Assembly: GCF_024397975.1 (NCBI RefSeq)
Contig: NZ_CP073745.1
Location: 2,506,501-2,570,500, forward strand
Reading direction: 5' to 3'
Source: Bacterioplanoides sp. SCSIO 12839
GTDB lineage: Bacteria; Pseudomonadota; Gammaproteobacteria; Pseudomonadales; Oceanobacteraceae
Length of the DNA: 64,000 nt
The position numbers and the translations under genes are program-made. How positions within the stretch are numbered: the first letter of the stretch is position 1; each line of letters begins with the position of its first letter. This document shows, piece by piece, positions 37,233-45,533 of the stretch. The notes beneath the pieces were generated by a model. That model was not told where the DNA came from. It saw only the letters and a list, made by a program, of their open reading frames with translations, and did not search any database.

Positions 37233-37278
37233 TTCGGTAAAACAAGTTATTCTTAATACCGTTATTGATTTTACCGAA
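37233..37278. promoter_or_regulatory. Inverted repeat between fpr and its LysR regulator
   Basis: TTCGGTAAAA (37233-37242) and TTTTACCGAA (37269-37278) are perfect inverted repeats with 26 bases between them, in a 112-base divergent promoter region. The spacing places one arm near each promoter. This suits a LysR-type dimer-of-dimers site. The right arm ends 12 bases before the regulator's ATG. Confidence 0.6.
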
Positions 37279-37290
37279 TTAGGATAACCC

Positions 37291-38184
37291 ATGCGTTATA
37301 GTCTGCGCCAGCTGGAAGTGTTTCTGGCCATTGCTCACCATGAGAATCTGACACGAGCAGCGGATGAATTGTCCATGTCTCAAAGTGCTGCCAGCAGCTC
37401 ACTGAAAGATTTTGAGTCCCAGTTTGATATCCAGTTATTCGATCGCATTGGCAAGCGCCTGAAACTGAATGAACAAGGGCGGCAGATACGCAGCAAAGCT
37501 GAGTCGTTGCTGGCACAAGCCAAAGAGTTTGAACAGTCATTGATGCAGCACGCTGAGGCTGGTCCACTGACCGTCGGTGCCACTCTTTCTATTGGTAATT
37601 ATCTGGCCGTTGGCCTGATGGCTGAATATATGGAACAGCACCCTGGCTCACGGGTCCAACTGGAAGTCGACAATACCGCTCATATCGCCCAGCAAGTGCT
37701 TAATTACCAGCTGGATATTGGTTTAATTGAGGGCGAACTGAATCATCCGGATCTTGAAGTCATCCCCTGGCGGGAAGATGAACTGGCGGTGTTTTGCCAC
37801 CCACAACACCCACTGGCAATGAAACAAGCATCACAACAGCCCATTACTGACAATGACCTGTGCGCAGCTCAATGGATTTTACGCGAACCCGGCTCAGGCA
37901 CCCGCCAAGCCTTTGACCGGGCAATGCACGGCTTATTACCAAGATTAACCATTGAGTTGGAATTGCAACACACCGAAGCTATCAAGCGCGCGGTTCAGGC
38001 TCAGTTAGGCATTGGTTGTTTGTCGCTGATCACACTGGAAGATGCCTTTCAGCGTGGCAGCCTGGTTCATATTCAGTTACCCAAGCGGGATTTTTCACGT
38101 ACCTTGTATCTGATTATTCATAAACAGAAGTATCGCAGTGCCGGACTGACCGCCTGGTTGTCTCTCTGTCAGAATAGTCAATAA
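37291..38184 (+). CDS. finR: LysR-family regulator, FinR-like
   Basis: A 297-residue LysR regulator. The helix-turn-helix is at residues 1-60 (MRYSLRQLEVFLAIAHHENL, AADELSMSQSAASSSLKDFE). The effector domain shows TVGATLSIGNYLAVGLMAEY and AQWILREPGSGTRQAFDRAM. In Pseudomonas putida the regulator divergent from fpr is FinR, needed for fpr induction by superoxide or sulfite stress; the same arrangement here supports the name. Sequence features beyond the LysR fold do not prove it. Confidence 0.82.
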   Translation: MRYSLRQLEVFLAIAHHENLTRAADELSMSQSAASSSLKDFESQFDIQLFDRIGKRLKLNEQGRQIRSKAESLLAQAKEFEQSLMQHAEAGPLTVGATLSIGNYLAVGLMAEYMEQHPGSRVQLEVDNTAHIAQQVLNYQLDIGLIEGELNHPDLEVIPWREDELAVFCHPQHPLAMKQASQQPITDNDLCAAQWILREPGSGTRQAFDRAMHGLLPRLTIELELQHTEAIKRAVQAQLGIGCLSLITLEDAFQRGSLVHIQLPKRDFSRTLYLIIHKQKYRSAGLTAWLSLCQNSQ

Positions 38185-38272
38185 CTTTTGTCGCCTCAGA
38201 ACATACCCTGAACCTAAAGGATTGCTAGAATACCCGTGTAAAAAATATGGTTGGTCGCAGCAGGGATAAATT

Positions 38273-39082
38273 ATGACAACCTTCAATCGCTCCTCCACGG
38301 TTAAGCAGTACATCGCTGCTCTTATCCTGTTTATCTTTACCGGTTTTATTGAAATATCGGCGCAGCAGAATACAACTTCTCCGATTGCCATTCGTGTTGG
38401 CCTTTATCCCTATACGCCTTTCACTGAATTTGATGATCAGGGGAATGCACAAGGCATGGTGTCAGAGCTCATCAGCATCCTGAATGACACGCAAACAGAG
38501 TTTGTTTTTATTCCTACGCCGGTATCCCCCAAACGCCGTTACGAGTTTTATAAAATGCATCAGGTGGATGCTTTTTTTTACGAAAGCTTGTTATGGGGCT
38601 GGTCGGATATCGATATTCTCAGCAGCATTCCTTACCAGCAAAGTGGCGAACGTTATATTGCCCTGGCACAAGCAGATCGTGACCAACGGTTTTTTAACGA
38701 TCTGAGCCAACACCACATCGTTGGCGTATTGGGATACCACTATGGCTTTGCCGGTTTTAATTCGGACGAAGCATTTTTACGACGGAATTTTCAGATCACG
38801 CTGACCTGGGATGAAAGTAATATGTTGGAATTACTGGAACAAGAAAACGGGGATATTGCCATTATCAATGAAACGCATTGGGTGCAGTTACAAAAACAAC
38901 AGCCGAAATTTACAGCAAAATTTCTGATCTCTGATCAGTATGACCAGCAATACACCCAAAGTATTCTGATGCGGCCATCACTGATGTCACAACAGCAGCT
39001 GGATAGCCTGATTAAAAACGTACAGGCTCAGCCTGCTTATCAACAACTGCAACAGCGTTATGGGGTTTCATCAGACCAATAA
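38273..39082 (+). CDS. Periplasmic substrate-binding-like protein
   Basis: A 269-residue exported protein of the bacterial extracellular solute-binding family 3 type. A signal or anchor helix lies at residues 13-31 (YIAALILFIFTGFIEISAQ). The fold then starts IRVGLYPYTPFTEFDDQGNA and continues with MVSELISILND. There is no permease or ATPase gene nearby, so it may serve as a sensor protein rather than for transport; this group is common in Pseudomonas and marine relatives. The last 25 bases overlap the converging CWC gene. Confidence 0.8.
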   Translation: MTTFNRSSTVKQYIAALILFIFTGFIEISAQQNTTSPIAIRVGLYPYTPFTEFDDQGNAQGMVSELISILNDTQTEFVFIPTPVSPKRRYEFYKMHQVDAFFYESLLWGWSDIDILSSIPYQQSGERYIALAQADRDQRFFNDLSQHHIVGVLGYHYGFAGFNSDEAFLRRNFQITLTWDESNMLELLEQENGDIAIINETHWVQLQKQQPKFTAKFLISDQYDQQYTQSILMRPSLMSQQQLDSLIKNVQAQPAYQQLQQRYGVSSDQ

Positions 39083-39309
39083 CGTTGCAAACACGCCTGG
39101 CAAATACAGTTTTTACCACGATAACGTTCAGGAACCTGCTCCAGTAATTCTTCTGGAATACGCTCATCAAGGTTCATACACCAGCAATCTTTTGGATTCT
39201 GGTAACCCGGTAAGGTCATGCTGCATTGATTTTTTTGACCACACAACGGGCATCCATCCGGGGCAATATTCGAACGTGTACCAGCCAGTTTATGAAAAAG
39301 CTCCATCAT
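39058..39309 (-). CDS. Cysteine-rich CWC-family protein
   Basis: An 83-residue protein with eight Cys in the pattern CPLC, QCSM, CWCM and CICQAC. The central DCWCMNLDERIPEELLEQVP matches the Cys-rich CWC family, small probable metal-binding proteins of unknown role. The C-terminus is CLQRYWSDETP. The 3' end overlaps the binding-protein gene by 25 bases in the opposite direction. Confidence 0.8.
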   Translation of the reverse strand: MMELFHKLAGTRSNIAPDGCPLCGQKNQCSMTLPGYQNPKDCWCMNLDERIPEELLEQVPERYRGKNCICQACLQRYWSDETP

Positions 39310-39442
39310 AACGGGGCAACCTGTTTCTCAACCTTTTCAAAGTGTAACCAATTGTTGAATCGGCTTTCACTGTTTTCATTAGCACCTATGCTGAAAGAAC
39401 TCAGCACAGATAAGCCTGCATTCAGGTTCTAAGGAAAATATC

Positions 39443-39775
39443 ATGAAATCCAGCGAATTATTAAAACATTGGGAAAAGAATTTTGGTGATGAACTGACGG
39501 ATAATGATTATGGCATTCCGTTAAAAGTCAAAGATGCTGCCAGAATTGAAGCATTATGCGATATGTTTCCATCATCAACCCGCGAGCATATTTTACGCGA
39601 TTTAATCAGCGCTGCGTTGAATGAACTCGCCAGTGACTTTCCTTATAAAGCCGGAGATAAAATTGTCGCTCAGGACGAAGAAGGGTATCCGATTTATGAA
39701 GATGTCGGATTAACGCCACAGTTTTTGGCCTTAACCCGAAAACATCTGAATGCCATGCAAAAAGATAAGCACTAG
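39443..39775 (+). CDS. Small conserved protein of unknown function, upstream of the mazG end
   Basis: A 110-residue soluble protein (SELLKHWEKNFGDELTDNDY, KVKDAARIEALCDMFPSSTR, LRDLISAALNELASDFPY). It looks like a small helical protein with a GDKIVAQDEEGYPIYEDVG beta segment. Proteins of this type are sometimes labelled pilus tip component in Pseudomonas, but I see nothing to support that role. The ribosome site AAGGAAA is good. It converges on mazG with 17 bases between them and no clear terminator. Confidence 0.7.
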   Translation: MKSSELLKHWEKNFGDELTDNDYGIPLKVKDAARIEALCDMFPSSTREHILRDLISAALNELASDFPYKAGDKIVAQDEEGYPIYEDVGLTPQFLALTRKHLNAMQKDKH

Positions 39776-39792
39776 GGCACCTATAAATAACA

Positions 39793-40629
39793 CTAGGCGT
39801 TTTTTTCCTGACGCTTAGCAACTTGCCAGGCGGCTTCCATACTTTCCGGAGTCGCTTGTTGCCAACCGCCCTGCTGCTCAACCTGTTGCTCTACCGCCTT
39901 AAAGCGAGAGGTAAACCTCTGATTGGTACCACGCAAGGCAACTTCTGGGTCAATACCGCTATGACGCGCTAAATTGGTCACGGCAAACAATAAGTCACCA
40001 ATCTCAGATTCCAGTGCAGTTTGGTCACCAGAAGCAATTTCTGCTTCCACTTCGGCCAGCTCTTCATGAATTTTTGCCACAACACCCGACATATCCGGCC
40101 AATCAAAACCCACTTTAGCGGCTTTCTTTTGCAGTTTTACTCCTCGGGTTAAGGCGGGCAAGGTAACAGGCACATCAGCCAGCAAGCCGGTTTCGATCGC
40201 TTCCGGGCGGCCTTGTCCAGCTTTCAGACGCCGCTCTTCGGCTTTAATCGCATCCCAGTTGGCATTCACCTGCGCTTCTTCAGGTTTAATGCTGGCATCC
40301 CGTTCGGCACTGAGTTCACCGCCCGGAAAGACATGGGGATGACGACGAACCAGTTTAGCCACCAGTTTGTCGATGACGGAGTTAACCGAAAATAATTCAC
40401 GCTCGCTGGCAATCTGGCCATAAAAAATAACCTGGAATAACAGGTCACCGAGCTCTTCCTCCAAATGTGGCCAGTCCTGACGCTCAATAGCGTCCGCCAC
40501 TTCATACGCCTCTTCCAGTGTATGAGGCAGAATATCCGCGAAGTCTTGTCGTAAATCCCATGGGCAACCGGTTTGTGGATTGCGCAGGCGCTGCATACAA
40601 TACAGCAGGTCCTGTAAGTCAAACGTCAT
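39793..40629 (-). CDS. mazG: Nucleoside triphosphate pyrophosphohydrolase MazG
   Basis: A 278-residue cytoplasmic enzyme with two MazG domains. It hydrolyses non-canonical and ordinary NTPs and lowers ppGpp when it acts with relA. The first domain shows QRLRNPQTGCPWDLRQDFAD and HLEEELGDLLFQVIFYG with the EExxE/ExxD metal site; the second has EIHEELAEVEAEIASG-like and ESEIGDLLFAVTNLARHSG. Its ATG overlaps the relA stop in ATGA, so it is translated from the same message. Confidence 0.95.
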   Translation of the reverse strand: MTFDLQDLLYCMQRLRNPQTGCPWDLRQDFADILPHTLEEAYEVADAIERQDWPHLEEELGDLLFQVIFYGQIASERELFSVNSVIDKLVAKLVRRHPHVFPGGELSAERDASIKPEEAQVNANWDAIKAEERRLKAGQGRPEAIETGLLADVPVTLPALTRGVKLQKKAAKVGFDWPDMSGVVAKIHEELAEVEAEIASGDQTALESEIGDLLFAVTNLARHSGIDPEVALRGTNQRFTSRFKAVEQQVEQQGGWQQATPESMEAAWQVAKRQEKNA

Positions 40630-42887
40630 TCGTGCCCTCCCCGAACCCGGCGAGCCGAAATCACGTTCGGTAACTGAACAATTTTATTCATCAGACGTGA
40701 CAAGCCTTCCAGGCTTTCCACTTCCACCGTCAGCTGCATTGCAGCTGTGTTTTCGCCGGTATTGGTGCGTGTGTTGACCGCCAGCACATTGACCTTTTCA
40801 TTGGCCAGCAAGCTACTGACATCACGCAATAAGCCGGTACGGTCATACGCCTGAATGGTCATATCAACCGGATAATTCTGAGTTGGACGCGAGCCCCAGG
40901 TAACCTGCAACACCCGTTGAGGCTCAGTAATCTCCAGGTGCATCAGGTTTTCGCAGTCACTGCGGTGCACGTTCACACCACGGCCAAGGGTGACATAACC
41001 CCGGATATCATCTCCCGGAACCGGCTGACAACAATTCGCCAGATTGGTCATCAGATTGCCAACCCCTTCGATAAAGATATCGTCAGCGCTGGCTTGTTTG
41101 TCACTGCTTTCCGGTTTACGCAACAGCGGCAGCTCTTGCTGATCCATTCGCTGGGAATTGTTATCCGCCTGTTGCAACACCGCATGCACTATTTGCCCGG
41201 TGCGCAAGTCACCGGCCCCCACCGCGGCGAACATATCGTCAACGGATTTCACGTTCATTTTTTCGGCGATGTCATGCAACGGCTGATCCGCCAGATCCAG
41301 ACGATCCAGTTCGCGTAACACTAACTGACGGCCTTCATCAATATTCTGATCTTTAGCCTGCAGCTTAAACCAATGAGCGACTTTGGCTCGCGCCCGGCTG
41401 GAATGAATATAGCCAGCTTCTGGATACAGCCAATCACGGCTGGGGTGCGCATTTGGGTTGGTCAGAATTTCCACCTGCTCACCCGTTTGCAACAGGTACG
41501 TCAGCGGAACAATGCGACCATTGACCTTTGCACCCCGGCATTTATTACCCACTTCGGTATGCACCCGATAGGCGAAGTCGATCGGCGTTGCTTTCGGTGG
41601 CAGATCAACCACATGGCCATCCGGCGTAAAGATATAAATCCGGTCCGGGCTGATATCAGTACGCAGTTCACCGATTAACTCTGGTAAATCCCCCAGTTCT
41701 TCATGCCACTCCAGTACCTGACGTAACCAGGCGATTTTCTGCTCATAACCCTGGTCTTTGGCGTTCAGGTCGGTGCCTTTGTATAACCAGTGGGCACAAA
41801 CACCTAATTCAGCGTCTTCATGCATCTGGTGAGTACGAATCTGAACCTCAAGGATTTTACCTTCTGGGCCAATCACAGCGGTATGCAGCGAGCGATAGCC
41901 GTTCTCTTTCGGATTTGCGATGTAGTCATCAAATTCGTGAGGGATGTGACGCCATAACGAGTGAATAATGCCCAAGGTGGCATAACAGTCTTTGATTTCT
42001 GGCACCAGAATCCTGACCGCTCGAATGTCGTAAATCTGAGAGAAATCGAGGTTTTTACGACTCATTTTACGCCAGATGCTGTAGATGTGTTTGGCACGGC
42101 CATAGACATCACATTTAATGCCAGCGAGTAATAACTCATCACGCATGCGTTGCACCACATTTTCAATGTAGCTCTGACGCGTCAGGCGTTTTTCATCCAG
42201 CAAGCGGGCAATTTTTTTGTAGGACTCTGGCTGAAGATAACGGAATGAAAGGTCTTCCAGCTCCCACTTCAGATGACCAATACCCAGGCGATGGGCCAGC
42301 GGGGCATAAATATTAAACACTTCGTCAGCGACTTTACGGCGTTTGTCATCCGGTGCATCTTTCACCGCACGAATCGCCGACGTCCGCTCTGCCAGTTTGA
42401 TCAGCGCGACACGCACATCATCAATCATCGCTACCAGCATTTTGCGCATGTTTTCGACCTGCGCTTCGCGCTGGCCCAGCACGGTTTCATCTTTGGATGC
42501 ATCGTTCTGGATAGCACTGATAGCGGCCATGCGCAGCACGCCTTCGATTAACTTAGCGACCGGCTCACCAAAATCTTTCGCTACCCGGGTCAGCGGCATG
42601 CGTCCTTCACGCACCGCACGATACAACACCGCGGCAACAATGGAGTCGGTATCCAGCCTCAGATCCAACAGAATCTGAGCCATTTCAATGCCCATCTGCA
42701 CACTGTCGATGGACCAATAAGTTCGGTTGGCGATGGCTTCATCGGATAATTCTTTAGCCGCCAGCAGCGCCCGACGTAGGGTCTCAGGGTCATTCACATC
42801 CTGGGATTGCTGGGTGCACTCCATCCAACGATCCACATCCAGTGAACCATCATGGAGCAACGGGTGGTCGTCTCTGACCTTAACCAT
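40626..42887 (-). CDS. relA: GTP pyrophosphokinase RelA
   Basis: A 753-residue ribosome-associated (p)ppGpp synthetase. The N-terminal hydrolase-like domain has lost the HD pair (AAVLYRAVREGRMPLTRVAK), as in true RelA. The synthetase domain has AKHIYSIWRKM and DDYIANPKENGYRSLHTAV. A TGS domain follows (IYIFTPDGHVVDLPPKATPI), then the Cys motif region LANCCQPVPGDDIRGYVTLG and a C-terminal ACT domain. It is followed by mazG with a 4-base overlap and preceded by rlmD 4 bases upstream. The order rlmD-relA-mazG is the same as in Pseudomonas. Confidence 0.97.
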   Translation of the reverse strand: MVKVRDDHPLLHDGSLDVDRWMECTQQSQDVNDPETLRRALLAAKELSDEAIANRTYWSIDSVQMGIEMAQILLDLRLDTDSIVAAVLYRAVREGRMPLTRVAKDFGEPVAKLIEGVLRMAAISAIQNDASKDETVLGQREAQVENMRKMLVAMIDDVRVALIKLAERTSAIRAVKDAPDDKRRKVADEVFNIYAPLAHRLGIGHLKWELEDLSFRYLQPESYKKIARLLDEKRLTRQSYIENVVQRMRDELLLAGIKCDVYGRAKHIYSIWRKMSRKNLDFSQIYDIRAVRILVPEIKDCYATLGIIHSLWRHIPHEFDDYIANPKENGYRSLHTAVIGPEGKILEVQIRTHQMHEDAELGVCAHWLYKGTDLNAKDQGYEQKIAWLRQVLEWHEELGDLPELIGELRTDISPDRIYIFTPDGHVVDLPPKATPIDFAYRVHTEVGNKCRGAKVNGRIVPLTYLLQTGEQVEILTNPNAHPSRDWLYPEAGYIHSSRARAKVAHWFKLQAKDQNIDEGRQLVLRELDRLDLADQPLHDIAEKMNVKSVDDMFAAVGAGDLRTGQIVHAVLQQADNNSQRMDQQELPLLRKPESSDKQASADDIFIEGVGNLMTNLANCCQPVPGDDIRGYVTLGRGVNVHRSDCENLMHLEITEPQRVLQVTWGSRPTQNYPVDMTIQAYDRTGLLRDVSSLLANEKVNVLAVNTRTNTGENTAAMQLTVEVESLEGLSRLMNKIVQLPNVISARRVRGGHE

Positions 42888-42891
42888 GCTT

Positions 42892-44331
42892 TTAACTCTC
42901 GCTTATCTTCTTTTTATTGCGCATCTTGACTGAGTCAGATGGGTAGCGCAGTAACACCATGGTTTCAACATGATGCGTCTGAGGAAACATATCCATAATA
43001 CCTGCCTTAACAATGCGATAACCGGCAGCCGTCAACTGTGCCAGGTCACGTGCCAGCGTTGCCACATCACACGAGACATACACCACTCTGGGCACCGGAC
43101 GTCGAATCAGTTCGGCACAAACCTCGGCAGCACCAGCCCGTGGCGGATCTAACAACACCGCATCCGGTTGCGGCAATCCCACAAGACATTCCGGCTGCGA
43201 TAAATCCGCTTTTGTGCCTAGCAAAGGCAAGGCCAGTTTTTCCGACTGGCGTTTCAGGCTGCTGACCATTGAGTCCTGCACTTCAACGGCTGTTACATGT
43301 TGGCTGCATTTCGCCAGGGGCATGCTGAAATTACCGTGACCAGCAAATAAATCCCAAATGGTTTCATCACTCTGGGGCTGTAGCCAGGCTAATGCCTGGT
43401 CCACCATACGGCCATTCACCTCGGCATTGACCTGAATGAAGTCATCCAGCACCATCGTTAATTCCAGGTTCTGTACCCGATGAAACAATGTCTCCGGTGC
43501 TGATGGTGGATACAAACAGTCATAGCCACGATCTCCTTTCAGCCATAACTGTAATGGCTTTCCCTGGCCTGAGAAGGTTTCGATAAAGTCACACAGCTTC
43601 TGACGGTCATCGCCGCTGAGCGGTTTCAGTTCACGTAACACCAACGCCAATGCATTATCAGCAGCAACCACTTCAATCTGACTGATGCGATCCCGGCCCG
43701 ACAACGCACCAATACAATCTCGCCATGCTTGCCAGTTCAGCACCGGGTGATCAACCAACACCGGACAGTGATCAATATCGGAAATATGACTGGAAGCCGC
43801 TTCCCGGAAACCAATAAAGTTACGCTCATCGGCTTTACTGAAACGGACACCAAGACGGGCTTTGCGGCGATAGTGCCAGGGATCTGCGGTAATGGGCTCA
43901 GCCCACTGCTCAACATCAATGTGCTGACGCTGAAATTCACGCTCTACCCGCGCTTGTTTGGCCTTGACCTGAGCGTCATAACTCAGGTGCTGCATGTCAC
44001 AGCCGCCACAGCGATGATAATGAGCACAACCAGAATCAGTGCGATCAGGGGAGGCCTCAACGACATTGCGCAACCGCGTGTACCAGATTTTTTTGCGACG
44101 GCCATCCAATTGCACGTCAACGGTTTCGCCTGCCAAAGCACCCGGCACAAAGTACACATCACGGCCTCGACGAGCCACGCCTTGCCCTTCTGAGTTAAGA
44201 CTGTCAATTTCCAGCGTCAGCTGTTGCTCAACCATGTCTGGTCTTGCAGCCGGAGCCTGACGATGACCTGGATGGCGATGACCTGAACGACCAGAGCTTT
44301 TGCCTGATCTGCGTTGGCGTGGATGTGACAC
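42892..44331 (-). CDS. rlmD: 23S rRNA (uracil-1939-C5)-methyltransferase RlmD
   Basis: A 479-residue SAM-dependent methyltransferase that modifies U1939 of 23S rRNA. A TRAM domain (residues about 33-92) is followed by the 4Fe-4S cluster Cys set in CAHYHRCGGCDMQHLSY. The SAM site is TIWDLFAGHGNFSMPLA, and the catalytic motifs are LLDPPRAGAAE and VYVSCDVATLARDL. The first 30 residues are an unusually basic tail (RQRRSGKSSGRSGHRHPGHR) probably binding RNA. The start is GTG; an internal ATG at 44235 would remove that tail. Confidence 0.94.
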   Translation of the reverse strand: MSHPRQRRSGKSSGRSGHRHPGHRQAPAARPDMVEQQLTLEIDSLNSEGQGVARRGRDVYFVPGALAGETVDVQLDGRRKKIWYTRLRNVVEASPDRTDSGCAHYHRCGGCDMQHLSYDAQVKAKQARVEREFQRQHIDVEQWAEPITADPWHYRRKARLGVRFSKADERNFIGFREAASSHISDIDHCPVLVDHPVLNWQAWRDCIGALSGRDRISQIEVVAADNALALVLRELKPLSGDDRQKLCDFIETFSGQGKPLQLWLKGDRGYDCLYPPSAPETLFHRVQNLELTMVLDDFIQVNAEVNGRMVDQALAWLQPQSDETIWDLFAGHGNFSMPLAKCSQHVTAVEVQDSMVSSLKRQSEKLALPLLGTKADLSQPECLVGLPQPDAVLLDPPRAGAAEVCAELIRRPVPRVVYVSCDVATLARDLAQLTAAGYRIVKAGIMDMFPQTHHVETMVLLRYPSDSVKMRNKKKISES

Positions 44332-44407
44332 CCGGACTCCTGAACTGATGTAACTAACGGATTTGCCGCAATAATGGGGGTTATTACGGCATTTTCAAGG
44401 AAACAGA

Positions 44408-45346
44408 TCAGTTATCTGATGTTTGTGTGTCAAAAGATGAGGGAGCAAAAACACCCGATGATAAATAACGATCACCACGATCACAGATGATGGCCACAAT
44501 CGTGGCATTCTCAACCGATTCAGCCAATCGCAGAGCGCCAGCGACAGAACCGCCCGAGGACACACCACAGAATATGCCTTCTTCACGCGCCAAACGGCGC
44601 ATGGTGTCTTCCGCTTCTTGCTGACCAATATCCATCACCCGATCCACCCGCTGACGATCAAAAATTGTGGGCAGGTATTCTTCCGGCCAGCGACGAATGC
44701 CGGGAATGGCAGCACCATCGGCGGGTTGCAGACCCACAATCTCAATATCCGCGTTTTGTTCTTTCAGGTAACGGGAAGTCCCCATAATCGTGCCCGTAGT
44801 CCCCATTGAGCTGACAAAGTGGGTTATTTCTCCCTGGGTTTGTTGCCAGATCTCAGGGCCAGTGCCGACATAATGCGCCTGAGGGTTATCCATATTGCCA
44901 AACTGATTCAGCACAATCCCTTTTCCGTCGTTCTGCATCGCCAGCGCCAGATCCCGAGCGCCTTCCATGCCTTCTTCTTTAGACACCAGAATCAGCTCTG
45001 CACCGTAAGCTTCCATGGCCCAACGGCGTTCCATGGTGGCATTGTCCGGCATGATCAGAATCATGCGGTAGCCCATAATCGCTGCCGCCATCGCCAGAGC
45101 AATACCGGTATTACCGCTGGTCGCTTCAATCAGAGTATCACCAGGCTGGATATCACCCCGCTGCTGGGCCTGCTGAATCATGGATAACGCCGGGCGATCT
45201 TTCACCGAACCCGCTGGGTTATTCCCTTCCAGTTTCAGTAACACCGTATTGTTGTTGCCTGCTGGCGCAATTCGCTGCAGCCGAACCAACGGGGTGTTGC
45301 CAACACAATCAGCAATGGTGGGGTAGACGACGGTTGAAGCACTCAC
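44408..45346 (-). CDS. cysM: Cysteine synthase B (O-acetylserine sulfhydrylase) CysM
   Basis: A 312-residue PLP enzyme that makes cysteine or S-sulfocysteine from O-acetylserine. The PLP lysine is Lys49 in PAGSVKDRPALS, followed by IEATSGNTGIALAMAAAIMG, FVSSMGTTGTIMGTSRYL and GIFCGVSSGGSVAGAL. The RRWPEEYLP segment near the C-terminus is typical of the B isozyme. It begins with GTG behind GAGAG. It is divergent from the BarA/GacS kinase gene, as cysM and gacS are in Pseudomonas. Confidence 0.95.
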   Translation of the reverse strand: MSASTVVYPTIADCVGNTPLVRLQRIAPAGNNNTVLLKLEGNNPAGSVKDRPALSMIQQAQQRGDIQPGDTLIEATSGNTGIALAMAAAIMGYRMILIMPDNATMERRWAMEAYGAELILVSKEEGMEGARDLALAMQNDGKGIVLNQFGNMDNPQAHYVGTGPEIWQQTQGEITHFVSSMGTTGTIMGTSRYLKEQNADIEIVGLQPADGAAIPGIRRWPEEYLPTIFDRQRVDRVMDIGQQEAEDTMRRLAREEGIFCGVSSGGSVAGALRLAESVENATIVAIICDRGDRYLSSGVFAPSSFDTQTSDN

Positions 45347-45533
45347 GCAAAACTCTCACTGTTATTGTCTTATAACTAAAGACAGGCAGTTTACTGCTTT
45401 GTTTCATTGAAAGGTAATAACCAAACGGCATTTCTTTATACAGTTTCTGGATGACACTCGTACTTCACATCCTTTACCCTATCGGTCTTGCTGATTTCTT
45501 TTCACCATCGCCAAACAGGGAATTCCCAAGCGC

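Noticed and set aside
44363-44391. Hairpin between cysM and rlmD as a cysM terminator
   Set aside because: TGCCGCAATAA and TTATTACGGCA pair with one mismatch, but no T tract follows on the minus strand, where it would be needed. At most it is a processing or pause site.
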